64,000 nt of DNA from Owenia fusiformis (GCA_903813345.2 CAIIXF020000008.1:3605341-3669340); one strand, 5' to 3'; counted from the first letter of the stretch, positions 49,880 through 61,963 are shown. The notes: generated by a model not told the origin, from the sequence alone. Program-made: numbers and translations.

Positions 49880-50050
49880 TTCTCATTATCTTAAATGCTT
49901 ACTTCTTATTGTTCACTCTTAATTGTTTACTTCTAATTACTTATTTCTAATTGTTTACTTCTTATTGTTACTTCTAATTGTTTACTTCTAATTTTTTAAT
50001 TCTAATCGTTTACTCTTTATTTTTACTTCTAATTGCTACTTCTAATTGTT
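49880..50050 (+). repeat. TTGTTTACTTCTAA low-complexity repeat
   Basis: Degenerate simple repeat of TTGTTTACTTCTAA words inside the LTR element. Not coding. Confidence 0.8.
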
Positions 50051-50645
50051 CGGGCAATCACATATTACAAAAATGACAAATCTCATTCATCCATTCAGCG
50101 ACACAAAACAAACATGCATTCTTGCCAAATACGGATGTTTGACTCTTTCTATGCATAATTAATAAAGAAAAATGTTCTTCAATACTACAAAATGGTCCTG
50201 TTTTCATACTTGAAAGGCTTTACCTCCCCTTAACAATTTCTTTTGCAAGTCATGTTTTCATCCACTAGCCATTAAAATATACCTATGTGCAATTCCATTG
50301 AGAGTTTGAAATAAAGGCTTTATCAAAATATAAAAATATCTCATGTTTGCAGCAGCGTATGCGTTATTAACTTTTACTTAACCCTGTATTATGTACCTTT
50401 TCGCTTTTAAATAATCACGAGATAAACAATGCTCATGCAGCACACATTTAACTAACTTACTACTAACCGACTATCTACCTAACTACCTAACTAACCAACT
50501 AGCTAACTAAATATGTTCTCTTTATAGTTACTTATACCAGAGACATATAAAATGTTTTATAGGTCTCTGCTTATACACACTACATGTATATACATTCTTT
50601 GACTAAATAATCAATTAATCCCATCCATATCTTGTAGGCGCTCTT

Positions 50646-50903
50646 CTATTTCTTGCATTTCAATATTGAAGTAAGACTACGCCTTAATAAACCATCCGAC
50701 GATTTCTTTTCTTCATTTTGATTTTCAGGTGAAACCGTGATTTTGCCATCTGTGTCTTTCTCGTCATGGAGACTTACATTTTTATCTGACCAAATCAAAT
50801 CAAAGTTTTCATTATTTTCGTCTTTCTCATCTTCATTTTCCCCGACGGCACCTAACACGACAGAACACCCATTTTCACATTGATCCTTCCCCTCCATATT
50901 CAC
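50646..50903 (-). CDS. Small acidic frame in LTR element, doubtful
   Basis: A frame of 85 residues in the element's own orientation, about 1 kb inside its 5' LTR, beginning MNMEGKDQCENG and rich in D/E/N. It has no recognisable gag, protease or polymerase motif. Position and strand fit a gag remnant or an acquired frame, but chance cannot be excluded. Confidence 0.25.
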   Translation of the reverse strand: MNMEGKDQCENGCSVVLGAVGENEDEKDENNENFDLIWSDKNVSLHDEKDTDGKITVSPENQNEEKKSSDGLLRRSLTSILKCKK

Positions 50904-51636
50904 AAGGTATCAACTTCTATTTAATGAATGAGCTATAATCTATACGTAATATCAAAACACAAACAGAATAAAGTACGCTTTTATCATCAATACAGGGATT
51001 TTTACAAAATACAAAGACCAAAAACTAGATCTCGAACATTCAAATCAAATATTCTCAATTCATAATTTCGACTAACACCAATTCGGGACAATCCTAACAC
51101 TATAGCCACAGCCAAACAAATAGATACGCGCTCGATTTTGCCAATTTTAAAGCAATGCGTCTTAGCATGCACAATTGCAGAAATAAAGGATAGAAAGAAA
51201 GTAAAAGAAAGTGTTTTTGAAGTAACTAAAACAGGAGCCTGTTACATGAGCTTCTTGTTGATAGCAAATACAGAAATTAGTACAACGCTGAAATGCAAGC
51301 GTTTTCGTATTTCAATTTTAAAAGTAACTACAACGGGAGCCCGTCTTCATTACTAAATGATGATTCCCTTAACAATAGCACGTGTAAACATCAAATATTC
51401 TTGACTCTTTGTCTTCTTTTTATTCACAAGATCAAGGTAAAGTTACGCATAAATTAACTGAGCGTACACAAAGGCAAGATCATTATCAGTCTTTTAAGTG
51501 AAGACCGTCAACTTAAATGCATGCATAAACAAACATTGTGCATAAAGACAAAGTTAATACTTAATAGTACAGTGAAGACAAATACTCTTCATTCAAAGTA
51601 AACTGAATATGAAGACAAAATCCTAAAGAAAGAGTT

Positions 51637-51850
51637 GAAGAGAACTAATCTTCACTCTTCAGTATAGAATGAACCTAACTTAAAAGAAAGAAACGAAGAG
51701 AACTAATCTCCGCTCTTTTGTAAGAGTAAAGCTAAATTGAAGATGCGAAGAGAACTAATCTCCACTCTTCAGTAAAAGTTAATCAAATTTAAAGATGTGA
51801 AGAGAACTAATCTCCACTCTTTACTGAAAATAAAGACACTAAAACTGCGA
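51637..51850 (+). repeat. 52-bp tandem sub-repeat near 5' LTR
   Basis: GAAGAGAACTAATCTCCACT or a close variant starts at 51637, 51695, 51747 and 51799 (spacing 58, 52, 52), directly inside the 5' LTR region. Confidence 0.85.
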
Positions 51851-51880
51851 AAAGAATCTCTTTACAAGACAAAGACCAAT

Positions 51881-51897
51881 CCCACCACTGCCACCAA
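51881..51897 (-). other. Putative primer-binding site of LTR element
   Basis: On the minus strand it reads TTGGTGGCAGTGGTGGG, directly next to the 5' LTR. TGG complements the tRNA CCA end. The tRNA species cannot be named from here. Confidence 0.6.
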
Positions 51898-52299
51898 TGA
51901 AGCTTCGAGCTTTGTTGTTTAAATAGCTCTGTGGGTTCTTCATAAAATAATATGGATTGGTCTTGTAATGTAAAAAAGACAAGATTAACACAGAATTAAT
52001 ATACTCATAAAACTATACTTTATTCCAAGTAAAAGACTAAACATGTACAATTACACTCTTCAGTATAAAATAAAACTGTTCAAAGATAAAGAAAGAATGA
52101 AAATGAGATTAATAAGATGAAAAGAAATGATGTGTGATGTTCCCCCCGATCTAACTCTCTACTGAATGAAGCCCAAAATTTCTCTTAAATACCCCCAAGT
52201 TATAGGAAATGAAAGGCAATCCCTTACCCTACAAAACCTATAAGAAACCCATTGAAAGATGGCAGCACAATACGGTGAATGAACATGAAAAATGCTATA
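51898..52299 (-). repeat. LTR, 5' copy in element orientation
   Basis: Matches 46795-47196 over its full 402 bp by reading. The ATAT after 52299 completes the target duplication. Confidence 0.88.
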
Positions 52300-52303
52300 A
52301 TAT

Positions 52304-54696
52304 TGTACATAGTTCGTTTATAGTGAAAGACTTAGCAATGCATGTCCAACATCGATTTATTGTATAGTTCTTACACTAATACAATATAATTATTAAACAA
52401 ATAATCAAAAAGATTGGGTAACATTTTGCCACTCAAGCATTTTGAAAAATTAACTATATAATATTGACCAGTTTTACACCAGTCAAGGTCAACAATAAAC
52501 TCGAAGGCTCACAATAGAGGAATACAGTATTCTAATGTATCAAATAAAAACCAGAGAATTCCTCATGCAAATACAGTAAATCAGCAGATTAACAAGAGCG
52601 ATATATTAAATTATTAGTTTTTATGTCGCCACCACAAATGGTGACATATTGTTAGTCTCAAGCTTTTTTTGTGGATGGTGTTCGGCGGTTGATGTTCGGT
52701 TATCAGCGTTAGTATGTCTGTAAAAAACAGCAGATGGTCACATTTTGCATGTTGATGCCTTGTTATTATTTGTTTTCATGTCGACATCGCATCTTGATCA
52801 ATAAAATCATCATCAATGAAAACTGTTTTGTGTGTCATCTCAACCCCTGTAAAACTAAAAAATTGACAAAGGATGAGTCTGGGTATCGACTTAGAAAATA
52901 TTGAAAATTGTAATGTCTGAAAAACCAACTCAGTCACACATATTATTAAACTTCAATATCTTATCCTTCTTCTGAGATTACAAAAATATCAATTTGTATC
53001 ACAATTGATGAAGAATATTGGCAAAAAAGACAGTGCATATCACTTTGTCAGAATTGAAAAAAATCAACGGCAAATATTAAATGAATTGGTGTTTATCTGG
53101 GTAGATCTAATCAAGGGATTATAGTCATTCAAAGTTACCGAGCATCCAGTTTTGATGCTCGGTTACACATATTTCAGTCAAATTCATGCTGAGCACAACA
53201 GAAGAGTCAGAATCAGTCAAGAATCCTAAACCGGAAAACTGTGCTCATTGTGAAAACTAAAAGTGAAGCAACTTTTTCTGATATTTCTTACATCTAATGG
53301 CAGCCATCTTGTTTTTCCCCCTTCAAATTAAACTGGCGGGAAATTCAAAAATTTGAAAAAAAATGTAATCCTTAAATATATTTCAAAAATATGATTTTCT
53401 TTTTAATTCTTCATGGGTCTTAAGTTATTTCTTCTTTGTATGTCATACATGTTGCCATTGGTGTTTTTTCTATGATAATGACTATTTTTGTTAAGATACT
53501 TATTTTGACTCTCAGCAGTGGGTTAATTATGCATTAAAACTCGTGAAAAAAAGTAAATATACTTATCAAATATAACTAGGACAGTGATAAAAACCATATT
53601 TCACATACATTTGACTCAGGGACCAAAAGGGCATATATCCGGACACATCCTTTGTATTTCATATGATATAAAAGTTGTTGAATAAAAAAGTGTTTATAAT
53701 TTTGTTTCAATTTTTGATTTCCATTCTAAACATTGTCCAACTAGGATTACTATGTGGGACTAATATGACAACAACTGCAAAACGCTGAAATATTAACAAG
53801 GGATTAGTTATTCCAGGGAATTAAGATTTAATCTTATTTCACATGTCATTTGATTTTAATTTTGAATCTTGTTAATATGTTTTTTTTGTTTTCATACCTT
53901 TCAGGTTCACACTATTGATCATTAATAATTTCGTTGGAAATAAATATTCACCAGTAAAATTGTCTTGCAACACTAACTATATAATGTTGACCAGTTTTTA
54001 CATCAGTCAAGGTCAACAATATAATTGCCGAAATTATATATTTCCTAAATTTTAAAAGATCTTAACAGTGTCAGTCAAATATTTTGACCAAGTATCATTT
54101 AAAATATGCAAAATACTAGATTATAAAAGTAAATGAACTATAGAACTAAAGACATTGCAGAAATGAATGGGATTTACGTTGTGTTTTACAGGGGTTGATC
54201 GTTGACTTTGGGTTGAATTTTACTTGGTTCAGTTGACTTGGGTCATAACTGCGCATGTATGCACCCTGGCATAGAAAAACTAGAAAAGAGAAATCTTGAG
54301 AGTGGCCATGCGATCAATCTGACGCGAGGTGTTTAGCTATGGCTCGTCTCATTTTTACGGTTACTGTAGAAATGAAAAGTTGTTACTCCGTGGTGTAATT
54401 GCCACTGCACCCTCAGCGGCCTGTAAAACTTGGATAAGCTGAACGGCGACCTTGAGGCGACCGTAGATATTCTACGGCCGCCGTGTGTATTTCTCGATAT
54501 TGGGGAACTATGGAATTGATGTACATGTGTATAAGTAAAACTCGACTACTAATTTAGGTATATCTATGCCATCTGCACAAAGCTGAATGATACTGTGTAT
54601 TGGATGTGACATTAGTTAGCTGCATCTGAAAATAGCATATGGGACATTTTGGAAGCCATTAGAATTTCCGAACACACAGAACTAACCCTAATATCC
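52304..54696. other. Non-coding stretch with dispersed repeats
   Basis: No exon supported. It holds the GTCACCACC-family member 52623-52772 and a 50-bp sequence (ATATTGACCAGTTTT..CAGTCAAGGTCAACAAT) at about 52449 that recurs at about 53974. The rest is AT-rich and unremarkable. Confidence 0.5.
52623..52772 (+). repeat. GTCACCACC repeat family, short member
   Basis: Begins TATGTCGCCACCACAAATGG and ends GGTCACATTTTGCATGTTGA..ATGCCTTGTTA, keeping both ends of the 36191-36755 copy but lacking most of its middle. Confidence 0.7.
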
Positions 54697-55481
54697 CACC
54701 AAACTAGTTCTCACTACGTTCTCGAAAACGGGCTTCAACTGTGTACGAACGGACTGGACGTACTTAGAACCGTTTTGGGATCTATTTACAAACTTCATCG
54801 AACGTACTCGAACGAGTAGGTCCTCTAGAACATAGAACATGCTCAAAATGTTCTCTTGGTCGTCACGTTCTACAATTAGAACGAGTGACAACCTTCCAAC
54901 GACGAGCTGGAGGGACGTACTACGAACTGAACCGTCGTACTTCAATCCTACTAGGGACGTTTTTACAATAAGTTGAACTGTCTGAGGACGTATTGAGAAC
55001 GAGGTAGAACTAATTGCAAAGGGGTTAAAACTGATTAAGAACGTTTTTATCAACGAGTTAGCAAAAATATAGCTATCACACCAAGCAAGTTGCCACTGCG
55101 TTCTTCAAAACTGGTTTTAAACTGTGTGCGAACGAATTAAATGAACGTAGCTACAACGTTCTACGGTCTGTTTACGAACCTCATGGACTTTCCCGGACGG
55201 GGAATGTGATTTAGAATTTTGAATCGATTCAAAATTCGATGGCGACCATACCGTTCTGTAATCAGGTCATGATGACCTTCTAGACTAATGGACGCGTTAT
55301 ACGACGTTGCACACCGACGTGGTGCGACCTGAACGAACTGCAAATGAGATGGACGTATTGAAGCCTGTTTATGAACGAAGTAGCTAATTATTTTAGACAT
55401 ATTTCCCGACCACAGCCAGATTGAGCCCGTTTTACGAAATTTTTGTATGACTGGCAATAACGGGTAAGAACTAGTTTGGTG
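54697..55481. mobile_element. TIR element with CACCAAACTAGTTCT ends
   Basis: CACCAAACTAGTTCT at the left is inverted as AGAACTAGTTTGGTG at the right; after a short gap a second mirrored word (GAAAACGGGC / GCCCGTTTTA) follows. The body is filled with ACGTTCTA / TAGAACG and GAACGTA-type words in both orientations. Target duplication unclear. Short frames inside are by-products of this composition. Confidence 0.65.
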
Positions 55482-55854
55482 TGAAAGGGGGGGGGGTAAC
55501 CTTAAAGTATTAGTTAGAGTTTTGAAAATAATTTTACTAGCACGCAGAGATTTGATTCACAATGTGAAATATTAGATAATTGTGTTCATAGTTAAACAAA
55601 AACGCCAATTTTTCGAGAAGAATCACAAAGAAAATCCTATTTTGGAATACACTGTTCAAAGTCCCGTCTTCCTGTGATCCCCGGATCATCTCACTATCTG
55701 TATAACATAATTGCATCGATTTTTTACAAAGTAATTTCTCTGCATAATATGTACTCGTATATGCAATTTGATTTACCTTATCTACTAATCATTAGGCCTG
55801 TACATTATAGTAATATATGTTGATATTAATCATTGATGTAATATATATTGCATA

Positions 55855-57327
55855 TTAATACGCACTGGCATGCCCCCCCCCTTGTGGGCCCAGAAAAAAT
55901 GCTTTTACGTACATATTGTGATTGAAACACTTATTGGATAACTTTAAAATTCTCCGGTTAGTCATGTTGTTTTCTTTGAAATAATGAATCAAGTGTTTCA
56001 CGTGCGATGAATTTGACTTGACACCAGCATTGTTGACACTGGTACTGTAGACAATATTTTCTCCAGAACTACCAGTTTCAAGTCCTACTAACAAGCGGTC
56101 AAAGTCCTTGATCTCAGGTAATCCAGTGTAGAAGGTAACATCACGTGGTGGCAAGTTGTCAATTGAAAAAACATCTTTGGATATCGTTTCATGAGCAGTG
56201 GATAGTTCACTTTTTGATTTGGCAAGTTCATTTTGAAGCTTTTTTATTGTTTCATCACGCTCGAGTAAGTCATCTTCTAACTCTGCAGTTCGGTCTTGCA
56301 ACAATTTGATAGTAGCTGATAAGTGTTTATTCACCGATTTATTTTCCTCAAGCTTTATTTTAATGGCTTCAAGTGTTCGATTAAGCAGACTAGATTCCAA
56401 TTTGAGTTTGCTAAACTCAATGTTCAATCTTGTTTCATCAACTTGGTTTTTGACAGGTGTGGTCTGAGCAGTTGATGTATTTGATACATCATGGATGGGA
56501 GCTGTTGTTTCACTAAATGAATCTGAACTAGAGATTGAGTCTGTATCTGTGTCATTTTCTGATAGAGCATCAGATTCTAGGGCACAGTTCACTTGCCCTG
56601 GTGCCGATACCTTCCTAGACATCCACTTGTTGGGGCGTCTCTCTTTAGCTGGGGTATATACATATTTCTTGTCCAAGTTTAGCCAGCAATCAAAGACTGA
56701 GGGGACTGCATCTTCTTTTAAGTAACATCTGTTGGAGTATCCACCGGTATATCGATAATCCTCATCTTTGAAATGGAGTGAACACACCACTGTTCCAGCT
56801 GATATCTTGAATGTGTTGTTTATGTCGCGTTTGATTTTGACCACCCATTGTTGTCTACGCTTGGGATCACTGGGAAAGCTGGAAATAAAAAAATGGAACA
56901 ATATATTTGTAAGTTTACATTGTGACATCAATCAGTCAATAAAAGTAATTATATAATACATAAATATTTCTAGAAAGAATCATAAGGTACATGTACATGT
57001 ATGAGAACATTCTACAAATAAATTACAATAGGCTAATGTACAGATTGTGAATACAATAAAAATAAAAAACAAATGGTAAAAATATCACTCTCTACATTGA
57101 CAATGCAATGTACATGTATGATAAACTGCATTTAATCAGTATTATAGTTTGTGAAATTTTAAATACCTGTGAAAGGTGACCTTTCTTCCATTTTCCACCC
57201 TTGTCCCAGTCTTTGTACAATGTGGCACACAGCAATTTCTGCGATCCTTTTTGATTTTGACATTCTTCCCTTCCAGTACAGTACTTGGGTTTGTAGCTTT
57301 TACAAGGATTTCAATATTGCTGTCCAT
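55855..57327 (-). CDS. THAP-domain coiled-coil protein, transposon-derived
   Basis: Two exons, 57327-57167 and 56878-55855, join in phase to 394 residues. The N-terminal THAP zinc-binding DNA-binding domain shows its C2CH residues (C33, C37, C86, H89), W65, an FPSDP turn and the closing AVPSVF (111-116). A serine/acid-rich linker follows, then a long heptad coiled coil (about 200-292), then a VFSIDNLPPRDVTFYTGLP stretch. In many animal THAP proteins that phrase starts the region before a Harbinger-type (DDE_4) transposase domain (family knowledge). Here the catalytic domain is absent: the chain ends about 80 residues later at TAA 55857-55855, after a run of nine G. It may be a shortened transposase relic, or a domesticated DNA-binding regulator. 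Nuclear, sequence-specific binding is expected. Confidence 0.82.
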
Positions 57328-57884
57328 GGTCTCTCAGGACATGTACAGGACATGTAGAGTCTAGTTGAGCTGAAAACAAACAGACATATGTTGTATGATG
57401 TAACCAGGGTGAACTAGTAGGACTGAGAGTGTTTACTTTGTAGCAATGTTGTCGGGATTCATTGTAGCCGACCTGTATCAAATGTACATGTTTGTATCAA
57501 TATGGCTACAATGTAAAAATGGCGTCGACTCACGACTCGGCAAAGAAGTACTAATTTTGAAAGCTCTGTTAAATATAGGACAATGACAACCATATTTTTC
57601 GAATCAAACGATAAAAATACATAAATATTGAATCAATATTAATGTAAAATATCAGTTTTGCTACATAATAAGAAGGGAATGGATAGTAGGTTTTACAGAT
57701 TTTACTATTTTTTGTTATTGTTTTCGAAAAATAGAAATACAGATCTTTCTCTCAATCAATTCTCTGGAGTTATTATCTTCTAACAGGTGAAATATTACAT
57801 GATTATGTCGTACTACAGAGTATTTAAAACGTGATATCTTACCCAATACGGTATTTTATTCCAAGTTAAAAACGGCAATTTTAT
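57328..57884. other. Upstream region of the THAP gene
   Basis: Probable 5' UTR and promoter of the minus-strand THAP gene. An AAAATGGCG word at about 57516-57524 resembles a YY1-type promoter motif. No further feature supported. Confidence 0.35.
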
Positions 57885-60873
57885 GGTATGAGTACCGTAA
57901 TCCAACACCAAATTCGAAAATTCATAACAATACTTTGCACATATGGCGTTCGTGACCAACTATAAAACGCTTACCCCCCATAGTGTTATATATCAAAATG
58001 TACCTGTTCATATAGGGGTTCGATTGATCTACATCAAATTATAGGGAGTCAGGTTACTTTTTGAGATATCAGCGTCCATTTATTGTGACTCGCGTTTGCT
58101 ACCACTTCCTCAATTCTGATATGATGGGCAAACGCGTAGTAAACATGCTCACGTCGGAACTATTTTTGACCTACATCGCTATTTTCGTAATTCAAATGAA
58201 AGTTGAACTCCTCCTCTTTATTTTGATACCAAATAGTGGCATACTAGGTACCCTAGAAGCCAACTGTGGCGTTATTTAGAACAAAACCACAAGTTTTTAA
58301 ATGGACTATATAGGGGTCATACCTTTTGGCGGATGGATATGTAACCTCATACCTTAATGTGTTATGACATCACACTGATTTTTGTCTCTGCAACTTTTTT
58401 TGGCAGAAAATATCATTTCTAGTTCAAAAATGCATAAAAACGTCGGAACTGGCTGAATATGTGAACAATTTATCCATTTAGGCTAGAAAGGGTTAATTTG
58501 CCCTACCCCAAATACGTCTAAATATGCTGGTCTAACTTTGCCACTGTGACGTCACAAATCTAACCTGACTATCTCTGAGTTTATTGAAGAAAATGATACG
58601 TCTGACAAACAGCTTTCATTCCCTATATGGCACACCTTCTACTAAGAGTTGCATCATTGACTAAATCTAAGACAAAGGGCCTGTGTCCCGAGGATTTTGA
58701 CTGAAATTTGGCCATTTTCGCCCAAATCTAACTAAATTGCAGTTTCCCTCACACCTGTATTTTGAAATAAATATTGCTACAATGTAGCAATTTGAAAATC
58801 ACACATGCTTACTGTTTCTGTCGACCTGACACGTGTATCTAGCCTGTAAAAATGAAAAATCGCTACATTGTAGCAATTTCACTGAGATATGGGCCCTGAA
58901 AATCATGTAATTTTAGCAAAAAATGAAGAAATAACCTGCAATTTTGACGGAATTTCAGAGGGCTTTCTTTCATTCCAGACCCTCCACGGGCCTCTTATCA
59001 CCATTCTTATACTCACAGAATGGTTGAAAGTGATTTCAAATCATTGTTTGCCCTACGCAGAACGAAAAAATCGATTCTGTTCTCAAAATCTGCTAGAATA
59101 TTGGTCTCTGGCCAACTAGCAGACAATTTTAGGCCTCATATTAAGGTATGAGTACCGTAATCCAACACCAAATTCGAAAATTCATAACAATACTTTGCAC
59201 ATATGGCGTTCGTGACCAACTATAAAACGCTTACCCCCCATAGTGTTATATATCAAAATGTACCTGTTCATATAGGGGTTCGATTGATCTACATCAAATT
59301 ATAGGGAGTCAGGTTACTTTTTGAGATATCAGCGTCCATTTATTGTGACTCGCGTTTGCTACCACTTCCTCAATTCTGATATGATGGGCAAACGCGTAGT
59401 AAACATGCTCACGTCGGAACTATTTTTGACCTACATCGCTATTTTCGTAATTCAAATGAAAGTTGAACTCCTCCTCTTTATTTTGATACCAAATAGTGGC
59501 ATACTAGGTACCCTAGAAGCCAACTGTGGCGTTATTTAGAACAAAACCACAAGTTTTTAAATGGACTATATAGGGGTCATACCTTTTGGCGGATGGATAT
59601 GGAACCTCATACCTTAATGTGTTATGACATCACACTGATTTTTGTCTCTGCAACTTTTTTTGGCAGAAAATATCATTTCTAGTTCAAAAATGCATAAAAA
59701 CGTCGGAACTGGCTGAATATGTGAACAATTTATCCATTTAGGCTAGAAAGGGTTAATTTGCCCTACCCCAAATACGTCTAAATATGCTGGTCTAACTTTG
59801 CCACTGTGACGTCACAAATCTAACCTGACTATCTCTGAGTTTATTGAAGAAAATGATACGTCTGACAAACAGCTTTCATTCCCTATATGGCACACCTTCT
59901 ACTAAGAGTTGCATCATTGACTAAATCTAAGACAAAGGGCCTGTGTCCCGAGGATTTTGACTGAAATTTGGCCATTTTCGCCCAAATCTAACTAAATTGC
60001 AGTTTCCCTCACACCTGTATTTTGAAATAAATATTGCTACAATGTAGCAATTTGAAAATCACACATGCTTACTGTTTCTGTCGACCTGACACGTGTATCT
60101 AGCCTGTAAAAATGAAAAATCGCTACATTGTAGCAATTTCACTGAGATATGGGCCCTGAAAATCATGTAATTTTAGCAAAAAATGAAGAAATAACCTGCA
60201 ATTTTGACGGAATTTCAGAGGGCTTTCTTTCATTCCAGACCCTCCACGGGCCTCTTATCACCATTCTTATACTCACAGAATGGTTGAAAGTGATTTCAAA
60301 TCATTGTTTGCCCTACGCAGAACGAAAAAATCGATTCTGTTCTCAAAATCTGCTAGAATATTGGTCTCTGGCCAACTAGCAGACAATTTTAGGCCTCATA
60401 TTAAGGTATGAGTACCGTAATCCAACACCAAATTCGAAAATTCATAACAATACTTTGCACATATGGCGTTCGTGACCAACTATAAAACGCTTACCCCCCA
60501 TAGTGTTATATATCAAAATGTACCTGTTCATATAGGGGTTCGATTGATCTACATCAAATTATAGGGAGTCAGGTTACTTTTTGAGATATCAGCGTCCATT
60601 TATTGTGACTCGCGTTTGCTACCACTTCCTCAATTCTGATATGATGGGCAAACGCGTAGTAAACATGCTCACGTCGGAACTATTTTTGACCTACATCGCT
60701 ATTTTCGTAATTCAAATGAAAGTTGAACTCCTCCTCTTTATTTTGATACCAAATAGTGGCATACTAGGTACCCTAGAAGCTAACTGTGGCGTTATTTAGA
60801 ACAAAACCACAAGTTTTTAAATGGACTATATAGGGGTCATACCTTTTGGCGGATGGATATGGAACCTCATACC
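57885..60873 (+). repeat. 1,260-bp tandem array, 2.4 near-identical units
   Basis: Units start at 57885, 59145 and 60405; the third stops after 469 bp. By reading, I find only two substitutions in the whole array (58342 versus 59602, 59521 versus 60781). Each unit is a 469-bp segment running GGTATGAG to CTCATACC plus a linker of about 790 bp bounded by TTAA. The whole array is flanked by TTAT on both sides (57881-57884, 60874-60877). The linker contains the palindrome TTGCTACAATGTAGCAA (58774, repeated one unit later). No gene is encoded. Confidence 0.9.
60405..60873. mobile_element. 469-bp TIR unit, terminal copy of the array
   Basis: Bounded by GGTATGAG and its inverse CTCATACC, preceded by TTAA and followed by TTAT. 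The same unit sits at 57885-58353 and 59145-59613. It is probably a short non-autonomous DNA element from which the array grew (inference). Confidence 0.65.
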
Positions 60874-60877
60874 TTAT

Positions 60878-61882
60878 ATTGGTATAATGTAGCCATTTCT
60901 TCCTATCAAAGTATGACGTAGATGCGCGAAAAGACGACTGCGCATCCCGATAGGTGTCGGGATTTATCGGAAGACTCTATTGAAATGCAGCCTAGCGAGA
61001 AGCCAAAATAATGTAATGTGTTTAAACAAATGGTGTGTAACCTTTTGGTTGACACGAAAATTTTACTTTTTCTTTTCTTTCAAAATTCAAAGGAAAATAT
61101 TGAATGCTTTGTTAAGAATTTGGTGTCACATTGTCATCCATAGATTGTATTTTCTTTTATGAAAGATGAGGCTGATTTCACATATGTATTGAAGAAATTA
61201 TTTCATTTTGGAGGGTTTTCTGTTTTTGAGTTACCCTGGACTTATTTTCGAATTGTTGGGGTCGTGGTATTTTCGATACATAAGGGTTGTGTACTGGGGG
61301 GTTTAAAATATGGGGTTTATGGAATATATGGAGATATATGTAGTTTGCACATCTCACGAGGGATAAACCCCATATCCAAACCGACCGTATATAACTGCTT
61401 TATGCTATACCCAGTGGAGTCTTTCAAAATAAATTCTGACATTTTCTAACATTTTTCACAATTTCTTTCAAAGCGGTAAGATATGCCAGTGGAGCGGGAG
61501 ATATGACGGGAGATATGGAGTATCTGGATATGGAAACTTCAAAATCACGATACGGGACATATCTTACCAACTTATGTCCCTAAAACTCTACTTGACATAG
61601 GATAAACGTAAATATGTCATCCTCACCTGTGGAATAATGTATGCGATATTCCCTGCGATATATGGCATATTCAAAAGGTGAGTATGACATATTCTTCAAA
61701 TGAAAACGTGATACAAGCAGCCTCGATTTGATATCGAGAGAATCTACTCTGTAAAATAAAAGGTATGCTGGATTACCAATAATATTGTTAGCGTTTCGAA
61801 TACTAAAATTTGAATCCCGGAGTGATTTAGTAAGTTTATTACTTGTGATTGGTGAGTGATACTTCTAAGAGTATCAGAAATG
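60878..61882. other. Non-coding stretch upstream of a secreted-protein gene
   Basis: Contains many short GATATGG / CCATATC / GGGAGATATG words around 61300-61560 but no recognisable gene. The right end should hold the proximal promoter of the gene at 62253. Confidence 0.4.
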
Positions 61883-61963
61883 TATAAAACGTGGTTGCCG
61901 ATACCAATTCAATTCATTCAATCGTTCCAATTGCCTGCTTACTTCCGAAATGCGTTCTCATTG
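61883..61963 (+). promoter_or_regulatory. TATA box and 5' UTR exon
   Basis: TATAAAA at 61883-61889 is followed by a leader that ends TCTCATTG at 61963, directly before the consensus donor GTAAGT. The matching acceptor CTCTAATCAG ends at 62247, five bases before the start codon. The same arrangement (TATA-like box, short 5' UTR exon, acceptor right at the start codon) occurs in the vWA gene. Confidence 0.6.

Larger units (their letters stand above)
46795..52299 (-). mobile_element. 5.5-kb LTR retrotransposon derivative without pol (LARD-like)
   Basis: Two direct LTRs (46795-47196 and 51898-52299, 402 bp each) look identical, and ATAT flanks the whole element (46791-46794, 52300-52303). Orientation is minus. 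Just inside the right LTR the minus strand reads TTGGTGGCAGTGGTGGG (a tRNA primer-binding-like site beginning with TGG), and next to the left LTR it reads a G-rich tract GGGTGGGGGTTG (polypurine-like). The 4.7-kb interior has no gag-pol frame, only short repeats and one small acidic frame (50646-50903). It would need enzymes from an autonomous relative. Confidence 0.88.

Noticed and set aside
54688-55457. Frames of 121 and 98 codons on the minus strand
   Set aside because: They lie inside the TIR element at 54697-55481 and follow its repeated ACGTTCTA words.
58015-58040. tRNA B-box-like GGTTCGATT
   Set aside because: No A box or cloverleaf stems can be built around it.
58061-60799. Identical 72- and 76-residue frames repeated at 1,260-bp spacing
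   Set aside because: Their identity follows from the tandem array. They have no family motif and lie in a non-coding TIR/linker unit.
61159-61449. 96-codon frame before the TATA box
   Set aside because: No recognisable motif. It overlaps a stretch of recurring ATATGG/CCATAT words and has no splice support.
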